Assembly (NCBI GenBank): GCA_019188255.1
Contig: JAETXT010000001.1
Coordinates: 4,030,001-4,094,000, forward strand
Direction: 5' to 3'
Source: Verticillium longisporum
Taxonomy: Eukaryota > Ascomycota > Sordariomycetes > Glomerellales > Plectosphaerellaceae
DNA: 64,000 nucleotides
This document shows, piece after piece, positions 47,278 through 58,066 of this stretch. The notes beneath the pieces were generated by a model, which saw nothing but the letters and a program-made list of their open reading frames with translations, was not told the origin of the DNA and did no database searches. Position 1 is the first letter of the stretch; every line of letters starts with the position of its first letter. Made by a program: the position numbers and the translations under genes.

Positions 47278-47669
47278 CTATCTCAGCTCGTCTTGGAAGT
47301 AAATCATCATTGCTCCTTGGTTCACGGACTTGGCAAACGCCCGCAGCTCGGCGTGAGCCGCACATTCGTTGTCGTAGTACGCCATATCCTCCACCGAGGC
47401 AAACATTGACTGTACGGCAACAGTGTAACCTTGTGCTCTCTGATCTTTGAAGGCAGTACCCGCCTTCACACCCAGAAGGTAAGGTTGTCCATCCTGTCAC
47501 GAGATGTGCCATCAGCAGGAATTCTCGATGACTAGGGCGACAAAAGGTCGCAGCTTACCTTGACTGCCTTTTGGGGCATACCCTTATAGAGTTCTAGCAG
47601 CTTCTGCCGGTCTTCTTCGTTGGGAATCTTGAATAGTGTGATGCGGTTGACGTGGTTTGTGTTGGCCAT
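47278..47669 (-). CDS. Stress-responsive A/B-barrel (Dabb) protein, copy 1
   Basis: Two exons (47559..47669, 47278..47493), phase 0, GTAAGC donor and GACAG acceptor; 108 residues. The sequence VNRITLFKIPNEEDRQKLLELYKG, then LLGVKAG, GYTVAVQSMFASVEDMAYYDN, HAELRAFAKSV and MMIYFQDEL covers a whole dimeric ferredoxin-like Dabb domain (first strand, helix with a conserved H, final strand). It is clearly paralogous to the gene at 60490..60873, which has its intron at the same codon. Dabb proteins include cyclases and small oxidative enzymes, and many have no known reaction. It marks the left edge of the aromatic catabolic cluster, so a role there is likely but unproven. I vaguely recall a small accessory gene, hmgX, in the Aspergillus fumigatus homogentisate cluster; whether this corresponds needs checking. 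Confidence 0.85.
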
Positions 47670-48107
47670 GATGGCTGTTTGCTTTGATAGCCTAGCCTGG
47701 GAGGACACGGGATGTACAGGCTGGGGATGTTCGCTGGTGCTGTCATACAACTTGTTTGCAGTGACGTGAACAATAGTTTTAAGACCCTGAGCGACAGCTC
47801 ATGAGTACCTCGGCCATGAAGAACGCCGAGTTCGACCCGACTGGTGTCCTTCCGAGCCATGACAGATCACCCATCCCAGACAGCCATGTTGCGAATGTGG
47901 GGTGCACGGAATCGTCGCGGGGTGTCGCTCGGCCCAAGAGCCCGGAATTATCGGAATCGTTCCCGGAGACACCGTGTACGCCTTCCAAAACAACATAGAC
48001 AGAGGTACCATCATGGGCAGCGAATTGGTCGTTCAATTCGAAAATTCTCATGAATAGTTCAAAGTAAATAGGCTATGTACAGACTGGTGATAAATTTGCT
48101 GCTGCAT
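47670..48107. other. Short intergenic region, Dabb copy 1 promoter
   Basis: About 440 nt between Dabb copy 1 and the P450 stop; both genes are on the minus strand. No other gene supported. Confidence 0.55.
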
Positions 48108-49829
48108 TTACAGCTTCTCGCTTTCCACCTGCCTCGTGCTGTCCAGTGCCTTGCGCAGCGCGGTCTCATTGCGGGGAACAAACTTCGCGCGGTAGCGCTT
48201 CGGCAGGGCGACCAGACTCGTCGGGTCCGCATTGCCCTTGACGGGGTCAGACTCAAAGTCGTCGTGCTTGACAATCTTGAAGCTGTTGATCATGCGCATG
48301 TAGATCAGGTAAAGCTCGCGATTAGCAAGGAGCGACCCCGCGCACATGCGGTAACCCATGCCGTACGTGAAGAGAGGAGCGTCAGGCTGCTCGAGCCATC
48401 TCTCGGGGCGGAAGGCTTCTGGGTCAGACCAGACATTGCCGTCTGCAGATCAAATGTTAGCAAACAGGTGATGCGCCATGCCGCAGGATAGGGAAGAGAC
48501 TTACCCATGTTGCTGGCCCAAGCATTGAGGAACAGCGTGGATCCCTTGGGGATGGTGATGCCGTTGTGAACCACGTCGCGGACAGTGGCCCGCGGCAGAG
48601 CGAGGCGGAGAACTGTGAAGTAGCGAAGGGACTCTCGCACAAGAGCGACCATGTATGGGCACTTTTGGTCATCCTCAGAATCACAGAGAGGCTCATTGTC
48701 TCCAAAGAAGGCGCGGATTTCCTGGATGGCCTTCTCTTGAATCTCAGGCTTGTGGACAAGGAGGCCGATGAACCACGCGACCAGCGTCGTGAGGGTGTCA
48801 AGGCCACCAGACAGCATGGTCAAGCTGATTGAAGTGAGCTCCTCGGCGTTCAGTCTGGCCTCCTCATCAAGCATAACGTTGGCTTGAATGCAAGGCTTGT
48901 AAGTGCCATCCTTCATTCGCTGCTCAAGACCTCGATTGAGAGCCGTAAGATACACGTCTCGACGGTGGCGCATCTCGCGGGCCTTGGCCGAATGGAAGTT
49001 GAAAGGATTGAGTCGTAGGAGAGGAACATAGTCTTGGTAGTTGCCCGTTGTCGACCTGAAGCGGCTGACCTCTTCCTCGACGTGCGTGATCTCCTCGAAA
49101 AGCTCGCCGCGATTGCTCATGCGCACGCCCCAGTTCAGCGACAGCGCCAGCGATAGAGAAAGACGCTGAATCATGGGCATGGGGTCCACAGCTGCTGTTC
49201 CGGCCTTGCCGTCTATATAGAGCTCCTCGATGAAGTCCCGAGTCTCGACGTCTAGAAGCGGAACGTACGTCTGCACAGAGGGGCGATTGAGGGCAGAGGC
49301 AGCACCCTTTCTACGACGCTTTAGAGATTCGCTGTAGGGAGATGTGCCGATGGTGGTACCGGCGGTGCTCGAAACAACCTGCAGACCCAATCCAATGTTA
49401 GGTGAATGGCCAAGTCGTGGTGGGAATGGGCAGAACTCCATGCTTCTGAATTGTACTGACCTTGTGGAACGTGTAAGTCTCAGGCCGGGAGCTCAGAGCC
49501 TGGGAGTGTTGACCGAAAAGGGACTTGGCTGCCGATGCTGAGTTGACGATGACCACTGGTACATTTCCAAGTTGCACCTGGTACACGTCGCCATGCTTTT
49601 TCGCCCAGTGGCGATACTGATCCGCGGCATTGGTCCGAATGTCCCAAAGGTTACCGATCAGAGGGAGACCACGAGGTCCCTTCATGCCTTTGATGCGCGC
49701 ATTGCTACGGATAAACTCGTTGATTACGATGTAGATGATAGGAACAGCGACGAGAAGAACAACGGAGGCTTCCAATGTGTTCTCGCGTGCCTTCTGAGCG
49801 AGAAATGCCACGGTCTCAATGACAGCCAT
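48108..49829 (-). CDS. Cytochrome P450, CYP504-type phenylacetate 2-hydroxylase (PhacA-like)
   Basis: Three exons (49461..49829, 48505..49378, 48108..48442), phases 0 and 1; 525 residues. An N-terminal hydrophobic anchor (VVLLVAVPIIYIVINEF) precedes GPRGLPLIGNL. The I-helix region reads LTMLSGGLDTLTTLVAW, the ExxR is RESLR, and the heme loop is FTYGMGYRMCAGS with the Cys ligand. The stretch SSRPETYTFHK, TAGTTIGTSPYSESLKRRRKGAASALNRPSV, and ISRFRSTTGNYQDYVPLLRLNPF is what I know from CYP504A (Aspergillus phacA). That enzyme converts phenylacetate to 2-hydroxyphenylacetate at the ER, using NADPH-P450 reductase. Its neighbours supply steps before (amine oxidase) and after (homogentisate dioxygenase). 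A related CYP504B would hydroxylate 3- or 4-hydroxyphenylacetate, so the exact substrate needs comparison. Confidence 0.88.
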
Positions 49830-50799
49830 GGCGGCGTTTGGCAGTCTTCGTGATGCGAGTAGACGCCCAGACTATCGAGTATCGCTGAGGGTGAGGATGA
49901 GATGAAAAAAGTTCCAAGGTGAGTGTGTTAGGTGCTGTGTATGAGCGCTACTGTAAACGAGTTCGAAGCTTGATAATGGAGGTAGATGTATTCAGAGGCC
50001 ATGTTATACGAATGGCAGATTGGTCCTCGGCCGATCAATGTCGCGCGCCATCCGACCATTCCTCGTTAGAAGGAACCCTCTGCCCATTCGGCAAACCTTC
50101 GCCACCTCGTCACATCCAATCCACGTTCACATCTTCGCCACCCCAAACATTATGGTGCACCGGCCGGCTTCCCCCGCGCTAGCTGATTCCCTCGATGCGG
50201 GTCCAGAGCCCTCGGAAGGAGCTGATGGTCGGAACAGTCCCGAGCTATATGAGGCAGACGCACTCGGAACCCAGTCGCCTGCCCCTGTGTGAATAGCAGT
50301 CCCTCATTTCCACAACCTTCTTGTCGATGACCATGCCGTGTCGTGCCGCAGCCGAGCCAGGGTGTCAGTCGGAGTGGCACGAGGATGCTTCGTTCGTGTT
50401 CTTCGGAATCGGTTTCGACGTTACCTTGGCTTCAGGTTGGCCAGAAGAATGCATTAAGCATACTTTCGGTCTAGGCTATCAGTGACACAGTAACACGTGG
50501 GAGGGACATGTGTAACCACGGCTTGAGTCTTATTCCCGTTACTCCAATCATGAGTGATGGATTTGGAATAGAGACGAAGGAGACTTCTCGGTCGTGTTTT
50601 CGCCATTTCGTAATCTCACAATACCTACGCACTCAAGGCCGGTCGTGGTCTGCATCTATCTCCACAGCCGTAACTAATGCATTCCCACGTGTTGCGGAGG
50701 CAGACATTTGAATATCTCGATGCAATTTCCGGGCAGTAGCTTTATCTCTATATACACCCCAACGCGTAAATCATAAACTCATCTAGTATGTGCTCAATC
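49830..50799. promoter_or_regulatory. P450 upstream region with candidate cluster motif
   Basis: About 970 nt between the P450 start and the amine oxidase stop. At 50014..50036 the words GGCAGATTG and CGGCCGATC occur 5 nt apart, about 200 bp upstream of the P450 ATG. The same pair occurs 7 nt apart in the hmgA-fahA promoter. CGG and CCG triplets are typical Zn2Cys6 half-sites. No gene in this stretch. Confidence 0.45.
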
Positions 50800-53041
50800 C
50801 TACAGCTTACTGCAGCACCCCTCTGTTGGCTTCGAACCGACATCCTTGTCTGAGGGGACATCAATCGCAGGATTTCTGGTGAAGAAATCAGAAGGAGTAA
50901 TGTTAAGCTGCATAATTTCAACAGGCCTGTATGATGTTAGAAATACCGAAGCACCCATGACTGGCATGACGAAAACTTACATGACAGGCCAATCTTCGAT
51001 CCTGGGGTTATGGGTCAGGCCGAATACGCTCCACACGACGACGTCCTCATTGAGAACGTCGTCGTTGCGGTCAGCCGCATCAGACACGCCGTCAACCTCA
51101 TTCTTGCTCATAAGTGTATAGCGGCCACCGGCGTACAGTTCGTCATCCTTGAATTTGGTGACCCACAGGTGGTGCTGAGCGAATAGAGCACGCTTCGCCT
51201 GGATGCTATTTGGGTCGGCGAGTAGCAGCTGAGTTGCAGGCGGCGCAATCTTGTACCCGACGGGCTTGCCGCTGATGGGGTTGAGCTTGTTGGTGTTCTG
51301 GATCTTGAACACCCTATGGTTCTGTGGCACAGCGTCGAGGCCCACAGATGTTGTAATGGGCGTTTGTCGGACTTCATAGTAGTTGCCATTGGGATTTGTT
51401 CGCTTGTCCATGCGAACCGGAAGGCTCTCTTCTTGCACAACTGTGTTCTGCTGACCATCGATCGCGGGGTCGATGCGCACGCAGAAGATGTGCTGATGAT
51501 TTTGAGCGAGGGCACCTGAGCTGACAATGTTGCCCCATGGGCTCGTCTTGCCGGGATCAATGTTCACGACCGAGACGATGCCCGTCGCGCGGGCTTCGAC
51601 AGTAATGCCGGCTGCTTGGTCGAATTTGTAGTTGAAGATGTACTCGTAGTTGGCCAGCGTGATGATGAACTGGATCACAAGCTCGCGTCGGCGGGTAACA
51701 ACGGCACGGCCGGTCCTCCAGTTGGTGTGCTTCCAGTTGATACCTGCATCTTGCTCGTGGAGACAGATAACATTCTTCGTTTCGTTGGCGGAGCCGTCAG
51801 CCCCAGTGAGGACGCCGTCGAAGTACTAATGACATGTAAGTAAACCTGGAAGCGACCTGTACCTGGGACTCGCGACGTACCTTGATGACACCGAGACAAT
51901 CGCATCCCAACGTCAGATTGTTGACAGCGTTTCCAAGGCCTCCGTCTCCAAAGTCAAAGGCCTGCTTTCGGTGGAAGGGAGGTCGCGGATCGGCATACGG
52001 AACAGTCTGGTAGTTCACACTGTGTCAGTCATGCTCAGTTTGTCGCATGCAGCTTGGGGGTGTACTAACCATGTCGCTCATGCTGAGCCTGTAGAGTACG
52101 CTGCGCCCGTCAAACCTGATGTCGTGGACAACAGCTCCCTCTCGCGGATTGAATGTGACTCGCATGCTCCACTTTTGCCACTGAATCAGGTTGCCGTCCG
52201 TGACGGCGAAGCTGGGACCTTCGGGCTGGACAACAGTCAAGGGCTTCAGGTCCTTTCTCACGCCACCAGCCAGGAGCTCTGGGACATATTCTGCCGCTTC
52301 GCAGTGCTCAAGCACAGCGGGCTTGTGTGTTTGTCCCTTCAACGGGTCTCCTTTGCCGCCGGTGGCGAGATCATCAATGCGGATAATCTTCTTCGTCGCT
52401 GCGTCCATCACAGGAATGAGGGGTAATGGGAAGGCGTAGAAGTTGGAGTCCGGGTTCCCGCTGCATGTGTCACGCGCGAAGATCAGGGCTTGGAATAGAC
52501 GGGTATCGCCATCGGCCACTTCGGGAGCACCATATGGCCAGGGCTCGACAACGACTTCGAAATCTTTTGGGAGCTCGAGGGCGGCAATCTTTTCCTGGAA
52601 AAGCGGCGACTCCTTGCATGCATTGACAAGGTCGTCAAACTCAAATCTAAGCACAAGAAATGAGCTTACGACCTGGCAAACAGAAATTCGAGACGGAACT
52701 CACAGGACCAAACTCGCTTGGTGTACTTTGGCAACAATCTTGGTGTCGACTACCTTCTCGGAGCTCAGGTCGACCACGGATTCCTGGTACACGGCAGCAT
52801 TGTCGCCGCCGATGACATCGTAGTGAACCTGTGCTGTGCGGATAGGGCGAGGGGTCTCTGCAGTGACCTTTCCGGCGTGCTCAAGGTCAAGGAATGCAAT
52901 CACTTCGGCTTTTGGGGGCTCGAGAAGGAAGATAAGGCGGAATTTCAGCACAGCGCCCTCGTGAGCTGCCAGTACAGCATCACGGGCCGCATCACTCTCC
53001 GCAACGGTGAGAGCTGAAAGGGGGTGAGGGATCTGTGTCAT
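50800..53041 (-). CDS. Copper-containing primary amine oxidase, peroxisomal
   Basis: Five exons (52704..53041, 52070..52646, 51881..52006, 50981..51825, 50800..50926), phases 2, 0, 0, 2; 670 residues, normal for the family. The N-terminal N2/N3 regions precede the catalytic domain, with FDDLVNACKES, LYRLSMSDM, VPYADPRPPFHRKQAFDFGDGG (active-site base region), NLTLGCDCLGVIKYFDG, and TLANYEYIFNYKFDQ. In the last, Tyr of NYEY is the expected topaquinone precursor. Copper-ligand histidines lie in QNHQHIF. The protein ends CCSKL, a PTS1 signal. It would oxidise a primary amine to aldehyde, NH3 and H2O2 in peroxisomes; phenylethylamine or tyramine fits the neighbours. It is transcribed divergently from the permease, suggesting shared control. 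Confidence 0.93.
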
Positions 53042-53635
53042 TGTGAAGAAGAGAATCAGGATGGTCGAGAGGAAGTCGCTGAGAAAGACAGAAGACGCGT
53101 GCAGTGAATCTATTATGCGAAAATGCGACGTGGTTTTGAGGGCGACAGCTTGTGCTTGGGGTAGCTCATGCCCCAATACCGCTTCGAGCATAGTCCGGCT
53201 TCTCCAGGCAGGGTTCATGGTTCTCGGAATCCCCGCTATCAGGTTCCGAGCACGCTCGGTAAGCGACGCTTCCCTGAGCGCCCGATTGATATCCCATGAT
53301 CCCTGCTTTACCCCATGTTTTCCTATCGCTCATGTTCTTCTCTGCACTGGTCGGCCAATCAGTCAGAGGATGATATGGCTGCGGTATCAGTTCCCCTGTC
53401 TCGTCGTAGTCTCCTGTACGACATGTCCTCGGATTGCCTTGTCGGGATGCTGGATATCTCCCGACTACATCTACCGCTGTCATCCGGGGCCCATGAGACA
53501 TCAAGGGTCATCATCGCAGTATCACGGCTGCAATCGTGAATCATATTCTTTGTGAATCCTTCCCATCGCGTCATCCTAGTGGCAACAACAAGCGAACCTC
53601 AAGGGAACATCAAACGACCGTTAGCCCATACCACC
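53042..53635. promoter_or_regulatory. Divergent promoter between amine oxidase and permease
   Basis: 594 nt between ATGs on opposite strands. It contains CGGCCAATC at 53352..53360, one base from the CGGCCGATC word seen in other cluster promoters; it also reads as a CCAAT box. An inverted CGAGCACGCTCGG lies near 53247-53259. Confidence 0.5.
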
Positions 53636-55452
53636 ATGTCAGGCTCCTCGCCTGCCCCACTGACTCCGGAGAAGGTAATGGACGATGTCGAGCTGAAGAA
53701 GATGCGATCGACGGTCTTTGCGGAAGGCGATGAGGCTCGTCTGGCGCAACTGGGTCATACCCAGGAGCTCGAGCGTCGTTTCTCTCTTGTACCCCTGATT
53801 GCTCTCTGTGTCTGCTTGATGGCAACATGGGAGGCTCTGTCAACAGTCATCGCTGCTGGCCTCATTGGCGGAGGAGCCCCCTGTCTCTTCTATAACTAGT
53901 CAGTTGCGAAATCATCATGGACAGCAACTCTACACAGCGTTACTGACTTGACTATTAGTGTTATCTCGTTTCTTTACACCATTTGCGTCGCATCCTCTTT
54001 GGCCGAAATTGCATCGATCTTTCCAACAGCTGGAGGTGAGAAACTTTGAGTGTTCCTGCAACAGAGTTGACCGCTATCTTGTTCAAAGTCTACTTTCCAA
54101 ACACAAGCTGATCAAGATCTCCATAGGCCAATACCACTGGGTTGCAGCCCTGTCGTCAGAATCCACTCGATCCAGCGTCTCCTTCCAGACAGGTTGGATC
54201 TCGGTCGGCGGACAAACCATCTTGACTGCTTCGGCCGCCTTTGCAGCTGGTCTGCAGTTGCAAGCCCTCATCACGATCAACAATGATAACTATGTGCCGG
54301 AGAGATGGCAGGGCATGCTGTTCTACTGGGCAGTCCTGATCTACGCTATGGTTATGAACATCTGGGGATCCAAGGCGCTGCCACACGCCAACCTCATGGC
54401 GGGTGTCATTCATGTAACGGCCTTTGTTGCGATTGTCATCGTCCTTGGCGTCATGTCGAAGAAGAACACGGCCTCTTTTGTCTTTACCGAGTTTTCAAAT
54501 AACAGCGGTTGGTCGAGCGATGGAGTTTCTTGGCTAGTTGGCTTGCTCAGCGCCGTCTATCCCTTCCTCGGGTAAGTCCAATTTCCAATGTCGATTGCCC
54601 TGGCATGAGAAATACTGATTACGCGCAGTTACGATGCTGCTTGCCATCTGGCTGAAGAGCTACCAGACGCCAGCCGCAACGTCCCGCTCGCCATGGTCGG
54701 CAGCGTGGTTGTCAACGGACTGATGGGCCTCGTCTATGTCATCGTCCTACTCTTCTCTACTGGGCCCCTGGAATCGCTCATCACTTCCCGCACCGGCTTT
54801 CCGTTTATGCAGATCTATCTGGACGTCACAGAGTCTCGTGCTGGCGCCACGATTATGTCTCTGATGCTTATACTCATCGCCATTGCTGCCACCGTTGCGG
54901 GCGTGACCTCCACCTCTCGAACCCTGTGGGCTTTCGCTCGCGACAAGGCCACCCCCTTCGATCACTATCTCAGCTTTGTCAACAAGACGCAACATGTCCC
55001 CGCTCGTGCCGTAGTAGTCGTCACCATCCTTCAGATGCTCCTGGGCCTCATCTACATTGGAAACACCACAGCCTTCAACACTGTGCTGTCAATGGCCATT
55101 ATTGGCATGTACCTTTCGTACGCCCTTCCGATCGGCTACATGCTCTTCCGCGGCAGGAAGGTACTTTATGCGAACGATTACGGCAAGTTCAAGCTCGGAA
55201 AGGCTCTGGGGCCGGTCATGAACGTCGTCAGCCTCATCTGAATGGGCCGTCGTTGTTGTCTTCAGCACGTTCCCGACCATGATGCCCGTCACGGCGCAGA
55301 CGATGAATTATTCCACGGTCGTGTTGGCCGGTTGGGTGTTGTTTGGCGTGGTTTATTATTTCGCGTACGGAAGGGACAAGTATCTGGTGCCTGTCATTAC
55401 CGTTTCTGTCATTACTGGCATGTCGACTGTCGCGGAGGATGTTGAGAAGTAA
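53636..55452 (+). CDS. APC-family amine/GABA/choline-type permease, frame broken near the 3' end
   Basis: Exons 53636..53898, 53959..54035, 54127..54571 and 54629 onward, phases 2, 1, 2. The N-terminus MSGSSPAPLTPEK precedes LAQLGHTQELERRFSLVPLIALCVCLM. There are many membrane helices and family landmarks: SSLAEIASIFPTAGGQYHWVAAL, VNIWGSKALPHANLMAG-like helix, PFLGYDAACHLAEELPDASRNVP, TSTSRTLWAFARDKATPF, and VPARAVVVVTILQMLLGLI. This is the UGA4/HNM1-like branch that imports GABA, choline, polyamines or other amines. The reading frame stops at TGA 55239..55241 after NVVSLI, but the expected next helices (WAVVVVFSTFPTMMPVTAQTMNY through to a TAA at 55452) continue in another frame. The last two membrane segments would be lost, so this is either a recent pseudogene or an assembly error. 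Divergent from the amine oxidase. Confidence 0.82.
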
Positions 55453-55902
55453 CTGTGGGCAGATCGCTGGCCGGGCAGATTGTCATGAGCAAGCCTATCG
55501 TCTATGGCATGTTTTTTTTCAGAATTTTCACATTTGTAATACATCAGATTGTCGCAAGGTTTGATTCAGATTGCTAAACAGCTTGAGCTCTGCTGCATCG
55601 TATGTGCATGTAAAAAAGAGCGACATAGTCTCCCTGGGATTTCAGTGTAGAAACCTTGCAGCTAGCTCACATGTCAATCTCCAGACCACAGACTGAATCT
55701 CACCAGCGCAGCTGTCCGGTCTTGATATAATCAACCAGCTAGGAAGCCAGCAACATTAATCACGCGATTAATGCAACCTATCACTTCGAGTATATTCCGT
55801 CCGCTCATATTTGCTCATCATGGCTCACTCTTTTACCCTCTGAATAGAACACGAACTTCTCCCCTCATTACGTGACATTCCTCATCCATATCATGACTCA
55901 CC
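55453..55902. other. Convergent intergenic region between permease and hmgA
   Basis: About 450 nt of presumable 3' UTR; no gene seen. Confidence 0.6.
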
Positions 55903-57318
55903 CTACTTCGCCTCGGGCGCCTTGCCCGTAAAGTGCGGCACCAACCCAGACCAGCTCTCCTTGCTGTACTCCTCCTGTACCTTCTGACAATGCTTCAGCC
56001 CCCAGTCCGTGACGCCAATCATGAGGCAGCTCTCGAACATGAAGGCCAGACTGCCCTCGCCGACCTTGTGCGGCTTGAGCTCGGCATTGCTCGCCTTTTC
56101 AAACGTCTCGGCATCAGGCCCATGCGCCGCCATGACGTTGTGCAGACTCGCGCCGGCGGGCTGGAACCCGCTGCCGGACTTGGCGTCGTACTCGCCGCAC
56201 ACGAGGCCCATGAACTCGGACATGGTGTTGCGGTGGTACCAGGGCGGGCGGAACGTGTCCTCCTGCACGAGCCAGCGCGGCGGGAAGATGACAAAGTCGG
56301 CGACGGCGATGCCGGGGCGTTCCGAGGGCGCCGTGAGGACCGTGTAGATGGACGGGTCTGGGTGGTCGAAGGAGGTGCTGCCGATGACGTTGAAGCGGCC
56401 GAGGTCGTACTTGTAGGGGTAATAGCGGCCGTGCCAGGCGACGACGTCAAAGGGCGTGTGGCCCTGCTTGGCGGCGAAGAGGCTGCCGTTGAACTTTGTG
56501 ACGATGGTCCACTCGGTCTTTTCGGTGCTGAAGGCCGCGCGGGGCGCCTGGAAGTCACGCGGGTTGGCGAGGCCGTTGGAGCCGATGGGGCCGAGCTCGG
56601 GGAGCGTGAAGTGGCCCTGCATCAGTTCGAGGGTGTACCCCCGGGCAGGGCCCTCGGGAAGCGTTACACGGTAGCGGATACCGCGCGGGATGACGAGGAT
56701 TTCCATCGGTCTCACAAGAAGGTTGCCCAGTTCTGTCTGCACGTCGAGGACGCCGTGTTGGAGGACGATGAGAATGTCGCTGTCGGATGAGTAAAAGGCT
56801 GTGTGGGCGTCCATGTCGCAGCCGGCTGCAAAGATGGAGATGGAGATTCCCTGCTTCATGACGGGATCGCCAGCGCCGCCAACGAGCTGCATGCCGGTAA
56901 TCCAGTCGGCCTTCTCGTCAATGTCGAATGGGTTCCATCGCAGCTGGTTGGGGATCTGGTGGACTTTGGTGTCAGCGGCGAGGCCCGAGCCGGTCTGGTT
57001 TTCCAGCGGTTCGAAGCTCGAGTGTGAAGCCGCTGGCAAGATGCGGTACAGCCATGACTGCAGGTTCTCGTGCCTTGGAGCGGTAAAGGCAGTGCCGGAG
57101 AGTTTTTCAGCGTAGAGTCCCAGAGGTGCCTTCTGGGGCGAGTTGGCACCAATCGGCAGGGCACCCTCTACAGCTTCGGTCCTATGGTGCAGAGGAGTTG
57201 ATTAGCAGATGATTCATTTGCTTCACGATAGTTAAGATGTAATTACTTACTCATGACCTGATCCGAAGCCATTGAGGTATAGGTATTTCTCCGGAGTGCT
57301 AAACTTAGTGACGGGCAT
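55903..57318 (-). CDS. hmgA: Homogentisate 1,2-dioxygenase
   Basis: Two exons (57251..57318, 55903..57181), phase 2, GTAAGT donor and CATAG acceptor; 448 residues, the usual length. Motifs: [15 protein letters not shown] at the N-terminus, [95 protein letters not shown]. The iron site region is [18 protein letters not shown] with [11 protein letters not shown], supplying the expected two His and one Glu. The enzyme opens the homogentisate ring with O2 to give 4-maleylacetoacetate in the cytosol. It shares a 750-bp divergent promoter with fahA, the arrangement expected of fungal tyrosine/phenylacetate genes. Loss of this step in fungi leads to pyomelanin accumulation. Confidence 0.96.
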
Positions 57319-58066
57319 CTTGACTCTGCCTCACTTTGGTATCAAGACTTGGTATCGTTGTCTGCAAAGGTACAGTGTCAAGCAAGGCGATGGTATCAGA
57401 TATTGGTGCCAGTCAAGGTCTGGACCTCAAGGTCTTATCTAGGTGTTTCCGAGGGGCTTCCGGCATCGACTGCCGTTCCGGAGCTGCCGTGGCTGCGGCC
57501 ATCATCACGAAGTGAAGAAAGTCTATCATACGACGTCCGTCACATTTCACCGGGCAATTACTGATGCGACCCGCTACTCGGTGTTAGGAACGGCATATCG
57601 GCGGTCGATAGAACCAGGGAAACCCCAGAACCACGCGATGCCAGAATTGCACAACATGGACATTGCCATTGGGGACGCAACATGACATGCCTCTGACACC
57701 GCCAGAGTTTACCGCGGGGCGGCTCCGAAACTCAGCCCCTCACCCCGCCTCCAGGCCTCGGGCATCTCCACTGATGCGACCCCGCGCCAGGTCCGAAATT
57801 CCGTGAAACTGCACTGAGGCTCCAGCGTGCTTCCAGCATGATTCCGAAGGGACAATGCCACGGCTGATGGACTAGTTGCTGGGCAGATTGCATCATCCGG
57901 CCGATCTGATACTTATCAGTTCCTTGACGTGTGATTTTTGGTCTATTTGATGTATGTTAAGCTGTGGACTGTGAACCATTGCGGAAAATTTCTCATTGAA
58001 GCTATCACGAAACCTCGTTCGCCAACATCTTATTCTCGGTAACACAACACCCCCCTACAGCTCATC
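57319..58066. promoter_or_regulatory. hmgA-fahA divergent promoter
   Basis: 748 nt. Contains GGCAGATTG at 57882..57890 and CGGCCGATC at 57898..57906, about 160 bp upstream of fahA; the same pair occurs upstream of the P450. A CGGCTCCG inverted half-site pair lies near 57720. The word CTGATGCGACCC occurs twice (about 57562 and 57772). No gene here. Confidence 0.5.

Noticed and set aside
47801..48053. Short frames between the first Dabb gene and the P450
   Set aside because: Overlapping on both strands, no domain; treated as intergenic.
55933..56790. Long open frame antisense to hmgA
   Set aside because: A shadow of the G/C-rich third positions of hmgA; the sense protein is certain.
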